DNA from: Geminicoccus harenae
GTDB taxonomy: Bacteria; Pseudomonadota; Alphaproteobacteria; Geminicoccales; Geminicoccaceae
Assembly (NCBI RefSeq): GCF_019800005.1
Contig: NZ_JABGCL010000002.1
Coordinates: 186,001-250,000 of the forward strand
Reading direction: 5' to 3'
Length of the DNA: 64,000 nucleotides
Shown here piece after piece: positions 18,476-27,285 of this stretch; the first letter of the stretch is position 1; each line of letters opens with the position of its first letter. The notes under the pieces were generated by a model, which saw only the letters and a list, made by a program, of their open reading frames with translations, searched no databases and was not told where the DNA came from. The position numbers and the translations under genes are program-made.

Positions 18476-18730
18476 ATGGAGCTTCTAGATTTGACCGGCT
18501 ACGCTGCGGCTCTCTGTACCACGAGCGCCTACATCCCCCAGGTGCTGCGCGTCTGGCGCACGCGTTCCACCCATGACATTTCGCTCAAGATGTTCATCGT
18601 CCTCGTCACCGGCATCTCGCTGTGGCTGACCTATGGCATCTCGACCGCCGACTGGCCGCTGGTCGCGGCCAACTCGATCACATTGATCCTCGCCAGCACG
18701 ATCCTGTACTTCAAGCTCCGCCACGGTTGA
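18476..18730 (+). CDS. SemiSWEET-family sugar transporter
   Basis: An 84-residue protein with three membrane helices, the size of a bacterial SemiSWEET, which dimerises to make a facilitated sugar pore. The hallmark PQ motif is present in SAYIPQVLRVWRT at residues 20-21. The conserved SxxxxxFxV pattern follows (DISLKMFIVLVTGISLWLTYG), and the third helix is ANSITLILASTILYF. Start at ATG 18476 with GGAGG a few bases upstream; an upstream extension of the frame is not family-like. It stands alone, so the sugar cannot be inferred. Confidence 0.9.
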   Translation: MELLDLTGYAAALCTTSAYIPQVLRVWRTRSTHDISLKMFIVLVTGISLWLTYGISTADWPLVAANSITLILASTILYFKLRHG

Positions 18731-18775
18731 CGCCGCTCAGGGTGGAGCTTCTTCCAAAGCTGTTGATTTCGCCCT

Positions 18776-18802
18776 GGTCCCGCTTCCGGCCTCGAACCGG
18801 CA
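18776..18802 (-). repeat. Degenerate copy of the tRNA-Leu 3' end (candidate att remnant)
   Basis: Reading on the minus strand, this stretch ends ...TTCGAGGCCGG...GCGGGACCA. It matches the last 29 bases of the tRNA-Leu at 19839-19924 (T-arm, acceptor, CCA) with one missing base and two substitutions. The remaining upstream tRNA sequence is absent. It has the same orientation as the tRNA and lies about 1.06 kb downstream of its 3' end. That is the arrangement left by site-specific integration into a tRNA 3' end. A chance or decayed tRNA origin is possible. Confidence 0.55.
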
Positions 18803-18816
18803 TGGGCGCGCCGATA

Positions 18817-18838
18817 CGGCAGCAACAAGCTGCTGCCG
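18817..18838. terminator. 8-bp hairpin next to the tRNA remnant
   Basis: CGGCAGCA, six-base loop, TGCTGCCG: a perfect 8-bp stem about 85 bases after the SemiSWEET stop. No T-run follows on either strand. The rest of 18731-18995 holds the tRNA-like remnant and nothing else that I can recognise. Confidence 0.3.
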
Positions 18839-18995
18839 GAGCCGGGGACCGCGGCTGACGGCTTCGATCAGTCGCGGTGTATCCACCCTGGGATCAGCTG
18901 ATGGGACAGGCTGGAACTGGAGAAGGGGATGATACCAAGCCAAGGATTGGCTACGCGGGATCTGTTCCTGCGGGTGGAGCGAAGCAGCTCACGGA

Positions 18996-19511
18996 CTACG
19001 ACGCTCGGGCCTGTGCTAGTACCCAGCCCTTCTGAAGTTCAAGGTTGTGCCGCAGATGGCGTACCGAGTGTTTCAAGGTGACGAGCAGGTCCTGAGCAAT
19101 CGCCGCCTGGGCTGAAGACCTTTGCGTCACCAGGCGATCAACCAGCGCGCGCTGGCGTTCAACCCGGCGCTCTCCTTCGGCAATGCGACGGTGCAGTTCC
19201 TCCAGCCGTAGAGCATCCTCAGATGTCGTCGGCTCGACAAGATCCTCGGCACTGAGCTCTGGTAGCGGAACCTCTTCTGAACCGTCGACGTACCAACGAA
19301 GGCTTGCCCCATCGGCACAACGGCCCAGTTGAAGCTCCTGCCCAGGCTGGGGCCAGTCCTGCCCCTGTGGCGTCAATCCCATCTCGGCCGTGTCGGTCTG
19401 CAGGATCGCCCTGACGTAGCCGGCTTCCCCCCAGCTGCACTCGTCGATGAGCCGGATCAATAGCTGCGTCAACTCGACGTGTTCCTGAACACCGGACTCA
19501 TCAAGGCGCAT
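18996..19511 (-). CDS. Hypothetical protein in tRNA-bounded segment
   Basis: A 171-residue protein from ATG 19511, which has AGAGGA about ten bases upstream; the frame stays open to 19868 but enters the tRNA. The C-terminal half (RIAEGERRVERQRALVDRLV) is a charged helical region. Its E-G-E-R-x-x-x-R-Q-R pattern recurs in short alphaproteobacterial proteins of unknown function, by recollection. The N-terminal half is acidic with paired Trp residues. No enzymatic motif is seen. The DNA from about 18860 to 19830 is visibly less G+C-rich than its neighbours and lies between tRNA-Leu and its partial copy. Horizontal origin is likely; function unknown. Confidence 0.6.
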   Translation of the reverse strand: MRLDESGVQEHVELTQLLIRLIDECSWGEAGYVRAILQTDTAEMGLTPQGQDWPQPGQELQLGRCADGASLRWYVDGSEEVPLPELSAEDLVEPTTSEDALRLEELHRRIAEGERRVERQRALVDRLVTQRSSAQAAIAQDLLVTLKHSVRHLRHNLELQKGWVLAQARAS

Positions 19512-19838
19512 AGGCTGATCATCCTCTGAGGAGGTTCGATCTTCACCAGGATGGCAACCACGATGGGCGGTACCTATCGTGGCTCTATCATCAGCTTGCT
19601 CGGCATCAGTCCAGTCATCGCGTCGCCCGCCGAGGAACTCTTCTGATTTGGTCGCTTCGTGCGCGTAAAGTTGTCTGCGACCAAACGCGCAGATTATCCC
19701 TGAGTCCGGAGATGGATTGAGGAGCATCCGGCTCCAACGACACGGGCAGATCGTGAAGCGGATGCCGAAGAACCGCCCGACATCACAGGCAGGCCGCTTC
19801 GTGCACGGTCCAGCCGCTCGGCGTGGCTGCATCTTGCT

Positions 19839-19924
19839 TGGTCCCCGCTGCCGGACTCGAACCGGCACGCCTTGCAGCGAGCGATTTTAAGTCGCTTGCG
19901 TCTACCTGTTCCGCCAAGCGGGGC
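19839..19924 (-). tRNA. tRNA-Leu (anticodon UAA)
   Basis: An 86-base tRNA with encoded CCA. The acceptor arms GCCCCGC/GCGGGGA-CCA pair. The anticodon stem AGCGA/TCGCT closes the loop CTTAAAA, giving anticodon TAA. The long variable arm is the class II type expected for leucine, and the T-arm is GCCGG-TTCGAGT-CCGGC. Its 3' end faces the less G+C-rich segment to the left, and a partial copy of that 3' end lies at 18776-18802. Confidence 0.97.
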
Positions 19925-19968
19925 TGCGGGGGGAGCCTAGCAAGCCGGTGGCGCGTGCGGAACCGGGC

Positions 19969-20715
19969 TCAGGCCTCTGCCTTGGTTTCGACCCCGCGCT
20001 GCAGCGCCCAGGCGGTGAGCTGGGCGTAGCCGGAATCGAGCTGGGCCTGGTCGGTGCCGCGGAACACGATGGTGGTGCCGTAGCGGCCGTCGCGGGTGAA
20101 GGGGTAGCTGCCAATGTCGATCTCGGCATGGTCCTGCTGAATCCTGCCCAGCGCCTCGGCGACCTCGCCTTCCGGGGTGAACAGGGTGAGGCTCCTGGAC
20201 CGGAGGCGCGGGCCGCCCTTCAGCCTCGCCTTGATGCCGTCGAACATGGCCCGCATGATCGCCGGAACACCCGCCAGGACGTAGACGTTCTCGACCCGGA
20301 AGCCGGGCGCGATGCTGACCGGGTTGTCGATCAGCTCCGCTCCTTCCGGGGTCTCCGCCATGCGCATCCGCGCCGCGTTGACCTTCTCCGGCGGGAAATA
20401 GGCGAGCAGGCGGCGCTCTGCCTCCGGGTGGCGGCCAAATGGCAGGCCGAACGCCTTGGCGACGCAGGCCGAGGTGATGTCGTCATGGGTCGGGCCGATG
20501 CCGCCCGTGGTGAAGACATAGGTGTAGCGGCGGCGCAGCGCGTTCAGCGCATCCACGATCTCCGCCTCGATATCGGGCACGACCCGCGCCTCGGCCAGGC
20601 GCACGCCGATCTCGCCCAGCTCGCGCGCAATGTGCGCGAGGTTCACGTCCTGGGTCCGGCCGCTCAGGATCTCGTTGCCGATGATCAGGACCGCGGCGGT
20701 CGGTTGCTCACTCAT
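19969..20715 (-). CDS. CinA/MoaB-type molybdopterin-binding domain protein
   Basis: A 248-residue protein of the MoCF/CinA-N family. AAVLIIGNEILSGRTQDVN at the N-terminus and VFTTGGIGPTHDDITSACVAKAFG are the conserved pyrophosphatase-like nucleotide-binding motifs of CinA. The C-terminal nicotinamide-nucleotide deamidase domain of full CinA is missing, as is common for this stand-alone form. Such proteins may hydrolyse ADP-ribose or handle nucleotide damage; the precise role is unclear. It lies just upstream of tRNA-Leu on the same strand and is divergent from the methionine aminopeptidase. Confidence 0.9.
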   Translation of the reverse strand: MSEQPTAAVLIIGNEILSGRTQDVNLAHIARELGEIGVRLAEARVVPDIEAEIVDALNALRRRYTYVFTTGGIGPTHDDITSACVAKAFGLPFGRHPEAERRLLAYFPPEKVNAARMRMAETPEGAELIDNPVSIAPGFRVENVYVLAGVPAIMRAMFDGIKARLKGGPRLRSRSLTLFTPEGEVAEALGRIQQDHAEIDIGSYPFTRDGRYGTTIVFRGTDQAQLDSGYAQLTAWALQRGVETKAEA

Positions 20716-20823
20716 GTCGCTTCGGCTCCCGCAGGCTGACAGGCACCGGCGCAGGCGCCGGTCACGGGCGGCTTGCGCGCGCCGGTCCGGTCAGCCTAGT
20801 CGACGGGGCCGGCTGGAACCTAC

Positions 20824-21741
20824 ATGGGCTCCGCGCAGCCCGCCATGATGATGTCCGCTTCGTTCCTGCTCGGCCCTTGCAGCAGCCCTCGCCAGCCGAA
20901 GAGAACGAACTTGAGCAAAATCTACCACTGGTTTAATTCTGGCGGCCGTCGCGCCAAGCACACCGGAAGAAATGCCCGTGCGCCCAGTGTCCCGCTGCAT
21001 CGCCCCCAGGATTTCCCGGCCATGCGCCGGGCCGGCCGCCTCGCCGCGGCGACGCTGGCGATGATCGCCCCGCTGGTGCGCGAGGGTGCCACGACGCGGG
21101 CGCTGGATGCCGCGTGCGAGTCGTTCATCCGTGACCACGGCGCCCGGCCCGCCCCGCTCGGCTATCAGGGCTATCCATTCGCGACCTGCATGTCGCCGAA
21201 CGAGGTGGTCTGCCACGGCATGCCGGACGACCGACCGCTCGCAGCCGGCGACCTGCTCAAGATCGACATCACGGTGGAGCTGGACGGCTGGCACGGCGAC
21301 TGCTGCCGCACGTTCGCGGTGGGCGAGATCGATGTCCGGCGCCGGCTTCTGATGGAGGTCACCGAGGCGGCGCTGGCCGCCGGTATCGCCGCGGTGCGGC
21401 CGGGTGGCCGGCTGTCGGCGATCGGGCGGGCGGTGCAGGAACTGGTCGAGGTGGCGGGCTTCAGCGTGGTGCGCAGTTATTGCGGGCACGGCATCGGCCG
21501 TGAGTTCCACCAGCCGCCGCAGGTTCTGCACCACCTGGACGAGGATCGCGACCTGACGCTCCTGCCCGGCATGTTCTTCACGATCGAGCCGATGGTGAAC
21601 GACGGGGGCCATGCGACGCGGCGCCTGGACGACGGCTGGACGGTGGTGACCGCCGATGGTGGCCTGTCCGCCCAGTTCGAGCACACGGTGGGGTTGACCG
21701 AAGGCGGGGTCGAGATCTTCACCCAGCCCCGTGCGGCCTGA
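20824..21741 (+). CDS. map: Type I methionine aminopeptidase (start uncertain)
   Basis: Removes initiator methionine from nascent proteins. All five metal ligands and the catalytic His are in place: VVCHGMPD, KIDITVELDGWHGDC (two Asp), YCGHGIGREFHQ, FTIEPMV and QFEHTV. Homology to Map begins at about SVPLHRPQDFPAMRRAGRL (codons 56-74), so the first ~55 residues from ATG 20824 are not family-like and include A+T-rich codons. There is no ATG, GTG or TTG just before the homologous part. TTG 20911 and ATG 21022 are alternatives, and the latter would cut into the conserved N-terminus. RadC follows 9 bases downstream. Confidence 0.82.
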   Translation: MGSAQPAMMMSASFLLGPCSSPRQPKRTNLSKIYHWFNSGGRRAKHTGRNARAPSVPLHRPQDFPAMRRAGRLAAATLAMIAPLVREGATTRALDAACESFIRDHGARPAPLGYQGYPFATCMSPNEVVCHGMPDDRPLAAGDLLKIDITVELDGWHGDCCRTFAVGEIDVRRRLLMEVTEAALAAGIAAVRPGGRLSAIGRAVQELVEVAGFSVVRSYCGHGIGREFHQPPQVLHHLDEDRDLTLLPGMFFTIEPMVNDGGHATRRLDDGWTVVTADGGLSAQFEHTVGLTEGGVEIFTQPRAA

Positions 21742-21750
21742 GGCAGCGCG

Positions 21751-22758
21751 ATGTTCGCCATCGATCCCTCTGTCGCCGACAGCCTCCGCCCGCACGGCCT
21801 CTCGGCGGCCTGCGAGACCGATGCGGCGGGCGTCGCGCGCTTCGTGGTCGTCGGCCGGACCTGGTCGTTCAAGGACCGGCTGAAAGCCCACGAGGCCCGC
21901 TTCGATGGCAGCCGCAAGGCCTGGCTGCTGCCCTCCGAGGCGGCCCTACGCAGCTTCGCGGATGGGCTCGCCACGGTGGCGCCCGGCCTGGCCGAGGCAG
22001 CGCCGGCGGAGCTTGGCAAGGGCTGGAGCTGGGGCAGCAAGCATTACCACGGCCATCGCGAGCGGCTGCGCGGCCGGTTCGCCGAGGCGCGCGACGAGAC
22101 GGCGCTGGCTGACTATGAACTCCTGGAACTGCTCCTGTTCTTCTCGGTCCACCGCCGGGATACCAAGCCGATCGCCAAGGCGCTGATCGAGCGGTTCGGC
22201 GGGCTGGGCGGCGTGCTGGCGGCAGCGCCCGAGCGCTATGGCGAGGTGTTCGGTCTGGATCCCGCGGCCGCCGGCGAGGAGCGCCGCGACCAGGTCGACG
22301 AGGACCTGCGCTTCACCCGCATCCTGCTGAAGGCGGTTCACCAGCTGATGCGGCGCGTCCTGAAGGAGGAGGTGAAGGAGCGGCCGCTGATCGGCTCGTG
22401 GACCGCGCTGATCGACTACCTGGCCGTCAGCATGAGCCACGAGGGCACCGAGCATTTCCGCATCCTGTTCCTGGACCGCAAGAACATCCTCCTGCGCGAC
22501 GAGGTGCAGAGCCGCGGCACGGTCGACCACACGCCGCTCTACCCGCGCGAGGTGCTCAAGCGCTGCCTGGAGCTGGACGCAGCCGCGATCATCATGGTCC
22601 ACAACCACCCTTCGGGCGATCCGACCCCGTCGCGGGCCGATGTCGAGATGACCAAGGAAGTGGCGGCCCTGCTCAAGGCCGCCGGCATCGAGCTCCACGA
22701 CCACGTGATCGTCGGCAAGGGGCGGCACCTGAGCTTCCGCACCGAGCGGCTGATCTAG
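21751..22758 (+). CDS. radC: RadC-family JAMM domain protein with N-terminal extension
   Basis: A 335-residue RadC (the family is usually ~220-230 residues). Residues ~100-335 are standard: a helix-hairpin-helix-like part (LADYELLELLLFF), then the MPN/JAMM domain with HNHPSGDPTPSRAD, giving zinc ligands His284, His286 and Asp297. Despite the name its function in DNA repair is disputed. The first ~95 residues are extra. They contain VVGRTWSFKDRLKAHEARFD with a following RKAWLLP, resembling the small domain with the pattern L-x-x-x-G-x-x-F/W-D-x-x-R-K-A-W seen in several DNA-processing proteins (my inference). It begins 9 bases after map. Confidence 0.9.
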   Translation: MFAIDPSVADSLRPHGLSAACETDAAGVARFVVVGRTWSFKDRLKAHEARFDGSRKAWLLPSEAALRSFADGLATVAPGLAEAAPAELGKGWSWGSKHYHGHRERLRGRFAEARDETALADYELLELLLFFSVHRRDTKPIAKALIERFGGLGGVLAAAPERYGEVFGLDPAAAGEERRDQVDEDLRFTRILLKAVHQLMRRVLKEEVKERPLIGSWTALIDYLAVSMSHEGTEHFRILFLDRKNILLRDEVQSRGTVDHTPLYPREVLKRCLELDAAAIIMVHNHPSGDPTPSRADVEMTKEVAALLKAAGIELHDHVIVGKGRHLSFRTERLI

Positions 22759-22803
22759 CGGCGGCTTAAAGCCGGACGTCCGATCTGCTAGCTGGGCCGC
22801 GCC

Positions 22804-25272
22804 ATGCCCGACCTGCCCGATCTTCCCGACCTTCCTGTCCGGGACGTCCTCCCGTCGCTGGCCCAGGCCCTGGCCGGGCCGGGTGCTGCCGTGCTGGAAG
22901 CCCCGCCCGGTGCCGGCAAGACCACGCTGGTGCCGCTGGCCCTGTTGGAGGCACCCTGGCGCCAGGGCGGCAGGCTGATCGTGCTGGAGCCCCGCCGGCT
23001 GGCTGCACGTGCCGCAGCGCGCCGGATGGCCGATCTCCTGGGCGAGCGCACGGGGGAGACAGTCGGCTATGCGATGCGCTTCGAGCGCAGCATCGGGCCG
23101 GACACTGTGATCGAGGTGCTGACGGAAGGGCTGTACCTGCGCCGGCTCCAGGCCGATCCCGAGCTTGCGGGCGTGGCCGCGGTGATCTTCGACGAGTTCC
23201 ACGAGCGCTCGCTCGACGTCGACCTGGCCCTGGCGCTGACCCTGGAGAGCCGGACAGCGTTGCGCCCGGACCTGCGCATCCTGGCGATGTCGGCGACTCT
23301 GGATGGGGTGGCCGTAGCGAGCCTGCTGGGCGAGGCGCCGGTGATCCGCAGCGAAGGCCGGATGTTCCCGGTGGCGGTGCGCCATCTCGGGCGCGATCCG
23401 GACGAGCCGGTCGACCGGGCAGTGGCCCGCGCCTGCCTGGAGGCCGTCGCAATGGAGCAAGGCTCGATCCTGGCGTTCCTGCCGGGCCAGGCCGAGATCG
23501 GCCGTGCTGCCGCCTTCCTGTCCGGCCGGCTGGCGGGCGAGCCCGGGGTGGAGGTCCATCCGCTTTATGGTGACCTTTCCAAGGAGGCGCAGGACCGGGC
23601 GATCCGGCCGCCTCCGCCGGGTAGCCGCAAGATCGTGCTCGCCACGGACATCGCCGAGACCAGCCTCACCATCGAGAGCGTGCGGGTGGTGGTGGACAGC
23701 GGCCTCACCCGCAAGCCCAGCTTCTCCCCGCGCACCGGCACCGCAGCACTCACGACGCGCCGCATCGCATTTGCCAATGCCGAGCAGCGGCGGGGCCGTG
23801 CGGGGCGGCTGGAGCCCGGCATCTGCCTGCGCCTGTGGTCGGCCGCGGAGGAGCGGCAGATGGCGGCCCAGCCGCGCCCGGAGATCCTGGACAGCGACCT
23901 GGTGCCGCTGGTGCTGGAATTGCGGGTGTGGGGCGTGCGGGATGCCACGAGCCTCGCCTGGCTGGATCCGCCGCCGGCAGCGGCTCTATCCGCAGCCACG
24001 GACACGTTGCGGCTGCTGGGTGCGCTGGACGAGGACGGTGCGGTGACTGCACTCGGCCGGCGCATGGCGCGGCTGCCGGTCCATCCGCGCCTGGCGGCCA
24101 TGGTGCTGGCCGGCGAGCACAGCGGGTCCGCCGATACCGCGGTGGCGATTGCGGCCCTCCTGTCGGGCCGTGATCTCCTGCCGGGCAGCACTTCGATCGA
24201 TCTCGCCCTGCGCCTGGAGGTGCTGCAGGGCGGCGGTGGCGAGCCTGGCCGGCGTCAGCAGGCGCTCTCGATCGCGCGGCAGCTGGGCCAGGGCCGCTTC
24301 GACCGCGGCCGGATCGATCCGGCCCGCGCCGGCGCCCTGCTGGCGCACGCCTATCCGGACCGGATCGCCCGGCGGCGGGCACCGGGGTCCTACCGGCTGG
24401 CGAACGGCCGCGGCGCCCTGCTCGATCAGGCCGAGCCCCTGGCCGCATCCCCCTGGCTGATCGCGGCCGAGCTGGACGACCGGGGTGCGGATGGCCGGGT
24501 GCGGCTGGCCGCGGCGGTGCTGCCCGACGACCTGCCCGATGCGGGTCGGCGCGAGGTGACGGTGCTGGAACTGGAGGGGCCGAGCGGCCGGGTGGTGGCC
24601 AAGCGCGCGGTGATGCTGGGGGCGATCGAGCTGGCAGCGCGCCACGACGAGCCCTCGCGCGAGCAGGCGGCCGAGCTGCTGGCCCAGACACTGGCGCCGC
24701 GCCTGCCGGCCCTGGTCGCAGCCGCGCCCGCGGCCGAGCGGCTACGCCGCCGCGTCGTGCTGCTGCGGCGCCTGGAGGGCGAGCAGTCCGCCCTGCCGGA
24801 CCTCTCGGACGAGGGGCTGGTCCGCGATGCTGGCGACCTTCTCGCTGGCTGGCTGGACGGGCTGCGCTCCCTGCGCGCTGCGGAGGCGCTCGACTGGCAC
24901 GCGGTGCTCTCTGCCCGGCTGGACCATGCGACGCGCCTACGCCTGGATGCCCTGCTGCCGACCCATTGGACCACGCCAGCCGGCACGCGCCACGCGATCG
25001 ACTACGGGAGCGACCCGCCGGTGCTGGCGGTGCGCCTGCAGGAGATGTTCGGCGCAGCCAACGGGCCCGTGCTGGCGAACGGGCGTATCGCCTGCGTGCT
25101 CCACCTGCTCTCGCCGGCACAGCGGCCGGCCGCGATCACCAGCGACCTCGCCAGGTTCTGGCGCACCGGCTGGCCGGATACGCGCAAGGAGCTGCGCGGC
25201 CGCTATCCCAGGCATTTCTGGCCGGACGACCCTGCCAGCGCCCAGGCGACCGCGCGGGTGCGCCCGCGCTAG
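22804..25272 (+). CDS. hrpB: ATP-dependent RNA helicase HrpB
   Basis: An 822-residue DEAH/RHA-type helicase. Walker A is APPGAGKTT (Lys39), motif II is DEFH (IFDEFHERSLD), motif III SAT (MSATLDG). The second RecA domain carries ATDIAETSLTIE and QRRGRAGR (motif VI). The HA2 and HrpB C-terminal domains follow (RYPRHFWPDDP near the end). A repeated PDLPDLP at the N-terminus is probably disordered. Bacterial HrpB has no settled role; ribosome or mRNA remodelling is suggested. Its stop overlaps the convergent secreted-protein gene by four bases. Confidence 0.95.
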   Translation: MPDLPDLPDLPVRDVLPSLAQALAGPGAAVLEAPPGAGKTTLVPLALLEAPWRQGGRLIVLEPRRLAARAAARRMADLLGERTGETVGYAMRFERSIGPDTVIEVLTEGLYLRRLQADPELAGVAAVIFDEFHERSLDVDLALALTLESRTALRPDLRILAMSATLDGVAVASLLGEAPVIRSEGRMFPVAVRHLGRDPDEPVDRAVARACLEAVAMEQGSILAFLPGQAEIGRAAAFLSGRLAGEPGVEVHPLYGDLSKEAQDRAIRPPPPGSRKIVLATDIAETSLTIESVRVVVDSGLTRKPSFSPRTGTAALTTRRIAFANAEQRRGRAGRLEPGICLRLWSAAEERQMAAQPRPEILDSDLVPLVLELRVWGVRDATSLAWLDPPPAAALSAATDTLRLLGALDEDGAVTALGRRMARLPVHPRLAAMVLAGEHSGSADTAVAIAALLSGRDLLPGSTSIDLALRLEVLQGGGGEPGRRQQALSIARQLGQGRFDRGRIDPARAGALLAHAYPDRIARRRAPGSYRLANGRGALLDQAEPLAASPWLIAAELDDRGADGRVRLAAAVLPDDLPDAGRREVTVLELEGPSGRVVAKRAVMLGAIELAARHDEPSREQAAELLAQTLAPRLPALVAAAPAAERLRRRVVLLRRLEGEQSALPDLSDEGLVRDAGDLLAGWLDGLRSLRAAEALDWHAVLSARLDHATRLRLDALLPTHWTTPAGTRHAIDYGSDPPVLAVRLQEMFGAANGPVLANGRIACVLHLLSPAQRPAAITSDLARFWRTGWPDTRKELRGRYPRHFWPDDPASAQATARVRPR

Positions 25273-25874
25273 GGTGGCCCAGGCCGCTGGAATCGGGCTT
25301 CGTCCGGCTGGTGATCGAAGCTGATGCGGGTGGTCTCGAACTGGCGGCTGTCCAGCCCGCCCGCCAGCAGCGGCCAGCCCCGACCGGCATAGGCGCGGAA
25401 CGGGACGGCACCGCAGCCTTGCCATTCCGGAGGCCGGAGCGACGGCTGGCTGCGCTCCAGGAGGTCGACCGCCGCCACCAGTGGGGCGATGAGTGGCCGG
25501 GTCCAGGTGGCGGCCAGCACCTCGCCGCAGGTCCGACCAAGGCGGGTCAGCACGAAATAGGCGCCCTTCTCCCCCGCGATCATCGGCCGGCGCCCGCCCC
25601 AGAGCGTCAGGACGAAGCGCTGGCCAGGTGCCGCGTCGGGCAGGCTGACCGCATCGACCGGCAGCCCTGCCGGCTCGATCGGCACGACCAGATGCCGGTC
25701 GAGGTCGACCAGCATCTCCGCCTCGCCCAGGCGAACGCGCACCATGAGGGGGTCGGCGCCGGTTTCCAGCCGGATCGGCACCCCGCGCAACGCGCCTTCC
25801 ACCAGCATCCCGGCATGGGCGGGGCCGGCAGCGAGGCCCAGGAGCAGTAGCGCCGCCGCCAGGGCCGATCGCAC
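25269..25874 (-). CDS. Secreted hypothetical protein
   Basis: A 201-residue protein with a clear signal peptide (MRSALAAALLLLGLAAGPAHA, cleavage after AHA). The mature part has beta-rich segments (LMVRVRLGEAEMLVDLD; RFVLTLWGGRRPMI) and two cysteines far apart. No domain is recognised. It reads just after purB on the same strand, five bases from its stop, so it may be co-transcribed with it. That pairing seems positional rather than functional. Confidence 0.75.
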   Translation of the reverse strand: MRSALAAALLLLGLAAGPAHAGMLVEGALRGVPIRLETGADPLMVRVRLGEAEMLVDLDRHLVVPIEPAGLPVDAVSLPDAAPGQRFVLTLWGGRRPMIAGEKGAYFVLTRLGRTCGEVLAATWTRPLIAPLVAAVDLLERSQPSLRPPEWQGCGAVPFRAYAGRGWPLLAGGLDSRQFETTRISFDHQPDEARFQRPGPP

Positions 25875-25879
25875 GGGCG

Positions 25880-27196
25880 TCAGGCCGTCCCGAACACGCG
25901 GTCCAGGATCGTGTCGACGTGCTTCAGGTGGTAGCCCAGGTCGAACAGCTCCTCGAGTGCTGCCGACTCGATCCGCGCGGTCACGTCCGGGTCGGCCTGG
26001 AGTTGGGCGAGGAAGGGCTGCTCCGCCTCCCAGGCGCGCATCGCGTTGCGCTGGACCAGCTCATAGGCCTTCTGCCGGGGCATGCCGGTGTCGATCAGGG
26101 CGAGGAGGATGCGCTGGGCGTTCCACAGGCCCAAGGAGGCGTCCAGGTTGCGCTGCATCCGCTCAGGATAGACCACCAGCTTCTCGACCATGCCGGCGGC
26201 CCGGTGCAGGGCGAAGTCCAGGACGATGCAGGCATCCGGCAGCAGCGTGCGCTCCACCGCGCTGTGCGAGATGTCGCGCTCGTGCCAGAGCGCCACGTTC
26301 TCCAGGGCCGGGATCACTGCCCCGCGCACGATCCGGGCCAGACCCGTCAGGTTCTCGGACAGGACCGGGTTGCGTTTGTGCGGCATGGCCGAGCTGCCCT
26401 TCTGGCCCTTGTGGAAGAACTCCTCGGCCTCGCGCACCTCGCTGCGCTGGAGGTGGCGGATCTCGACCGCCAGGCGCTCGATCGCAGACGCCGTGATCGC
26501 GAGGCTGGCGGTGAAGGCGGCATGGCGGTCGCGCGGGATCACCTGGGTGGAGACCGGCTCCACGGCCAGGCCGAGTTTCTGCGCGACCCTGGCTTCGACC
26601 GCCGGATCGACATTGGCGAAGCTGCCGACCGCACCGCTGATGGCGCAGGTGGCGATCTCTGCCCGGCCGGCCACCAGCCGCGCCCGGCAGCGGGCGAACT
26701 CGGCGAAATGGCCGGCGAGCTTCACCCCGAAGCTGGTAGGCTCCGCATGGATCGCATGGCTGCGGCCGATCGTGGGCGTGGCGCGGTGCTCCAGGGCACG
26801 GGCCTTCAGCGCGGCCAGCAGCCGGTCCAGCCCGGCGATCAGCAGGTCGGCGGCGCGGCTGAGCTGGACCGCCAGTGTGGTGTCGAGCAGATCCGAGCTG
26901 GTCAGGCCCAGATGGAGGAAGCGGGTGTCGGCACCGCACAGATTCTCCAGATGGGTCAGAAAGGCGATCACGTCGTGACGGGTCACCGCCTCGATCTGCT
27001 CGACCGCTTCCGGGTCGATGATCTCGGCCATCCGCTCCGTCGTGGCGGCACGCAGCGCGCCCACCGCGTCCGCCGGCACCTGGCCCAGTTCCGCCATCGC
27101 CTCGGCGGCGGAAAGCTCGATCTCGAGCCACAGGCGCAGCTTCTCCTCAGGGGAGAAGATCGCCGTCATCTCGGGGCGGGCGTAGCGCGGGATCAT
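25880..27196 (-). CDS. purB: Adenylosuccinate lyase
   Basis: A 438-residue enzyme of purine synthesis. It cleaves SAICAR to AICAR plus fumarate, and adenylosuccinate to AMP plus fumarate. The family signature GSSAMPHKRNP is present, along with TSSDLLDTTLAVQ and the catalytic His stretch in TIGRSHAIHAEPTSFG. MIPRYARPEM is a typical bacterial PurB start. The ATG at 27196 follows GGAG by ten bases; the longer open frame upstream is not family-like. Divergent from the DUF924 gene with an 89-bp interval. Confidence 0.96.
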   Translation of the reverse strand: MIPRYARPEMTAIFSPEEKLRLWLEIELSAAEAMAELGQVPADAVGALRAATTERMAEIIDPEAVEQIEAVTRHDVIAFLTHLENLCGADTRFLHLGLTSSDLLDTTLAVQLSRAADLLIAGLDRLLAALKARALEHRATPTIGRSHAIHAEPTSFGVKLAGHFAEFARCRARLVAGRAEIATCAISGAVGSFANVDPAVEARVAQKLGLAVEPVSTQVIPRDRHAAFTASLAITASAIERLAVEIRHLQRSEVREAEEFFHKGQKGSSAMPHKRNPVLSENLTGLARIVRGAVIPALENVALWHERDISHSAVERTLLPDACIVLDFALHRAAGMVEKLVVYPERMQRNLDASLGLWNAQRILLALIDTGMPRQKAYELVQRNAMRAWEAEQPFLAQLQADPDVTARIESAALEELFDLGYHLKHVDTILDRVFGTA

Positions 27197-27285
27197 CTTG
27201 CATCGGCTCCGGTGGGATTCGCGGGTTCCGATAGCGCCCATTTCGCCGCATATGAAGGGCGGAACGGTTGCGGGCGAGGAGCAGC

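Noticed and set aside
18776..18850. A second functional tRNA gene
   Set aside because: Only the T-arm and acceptor 3' side match; no complementary 5' acceptor or anticodon arm could be folded.
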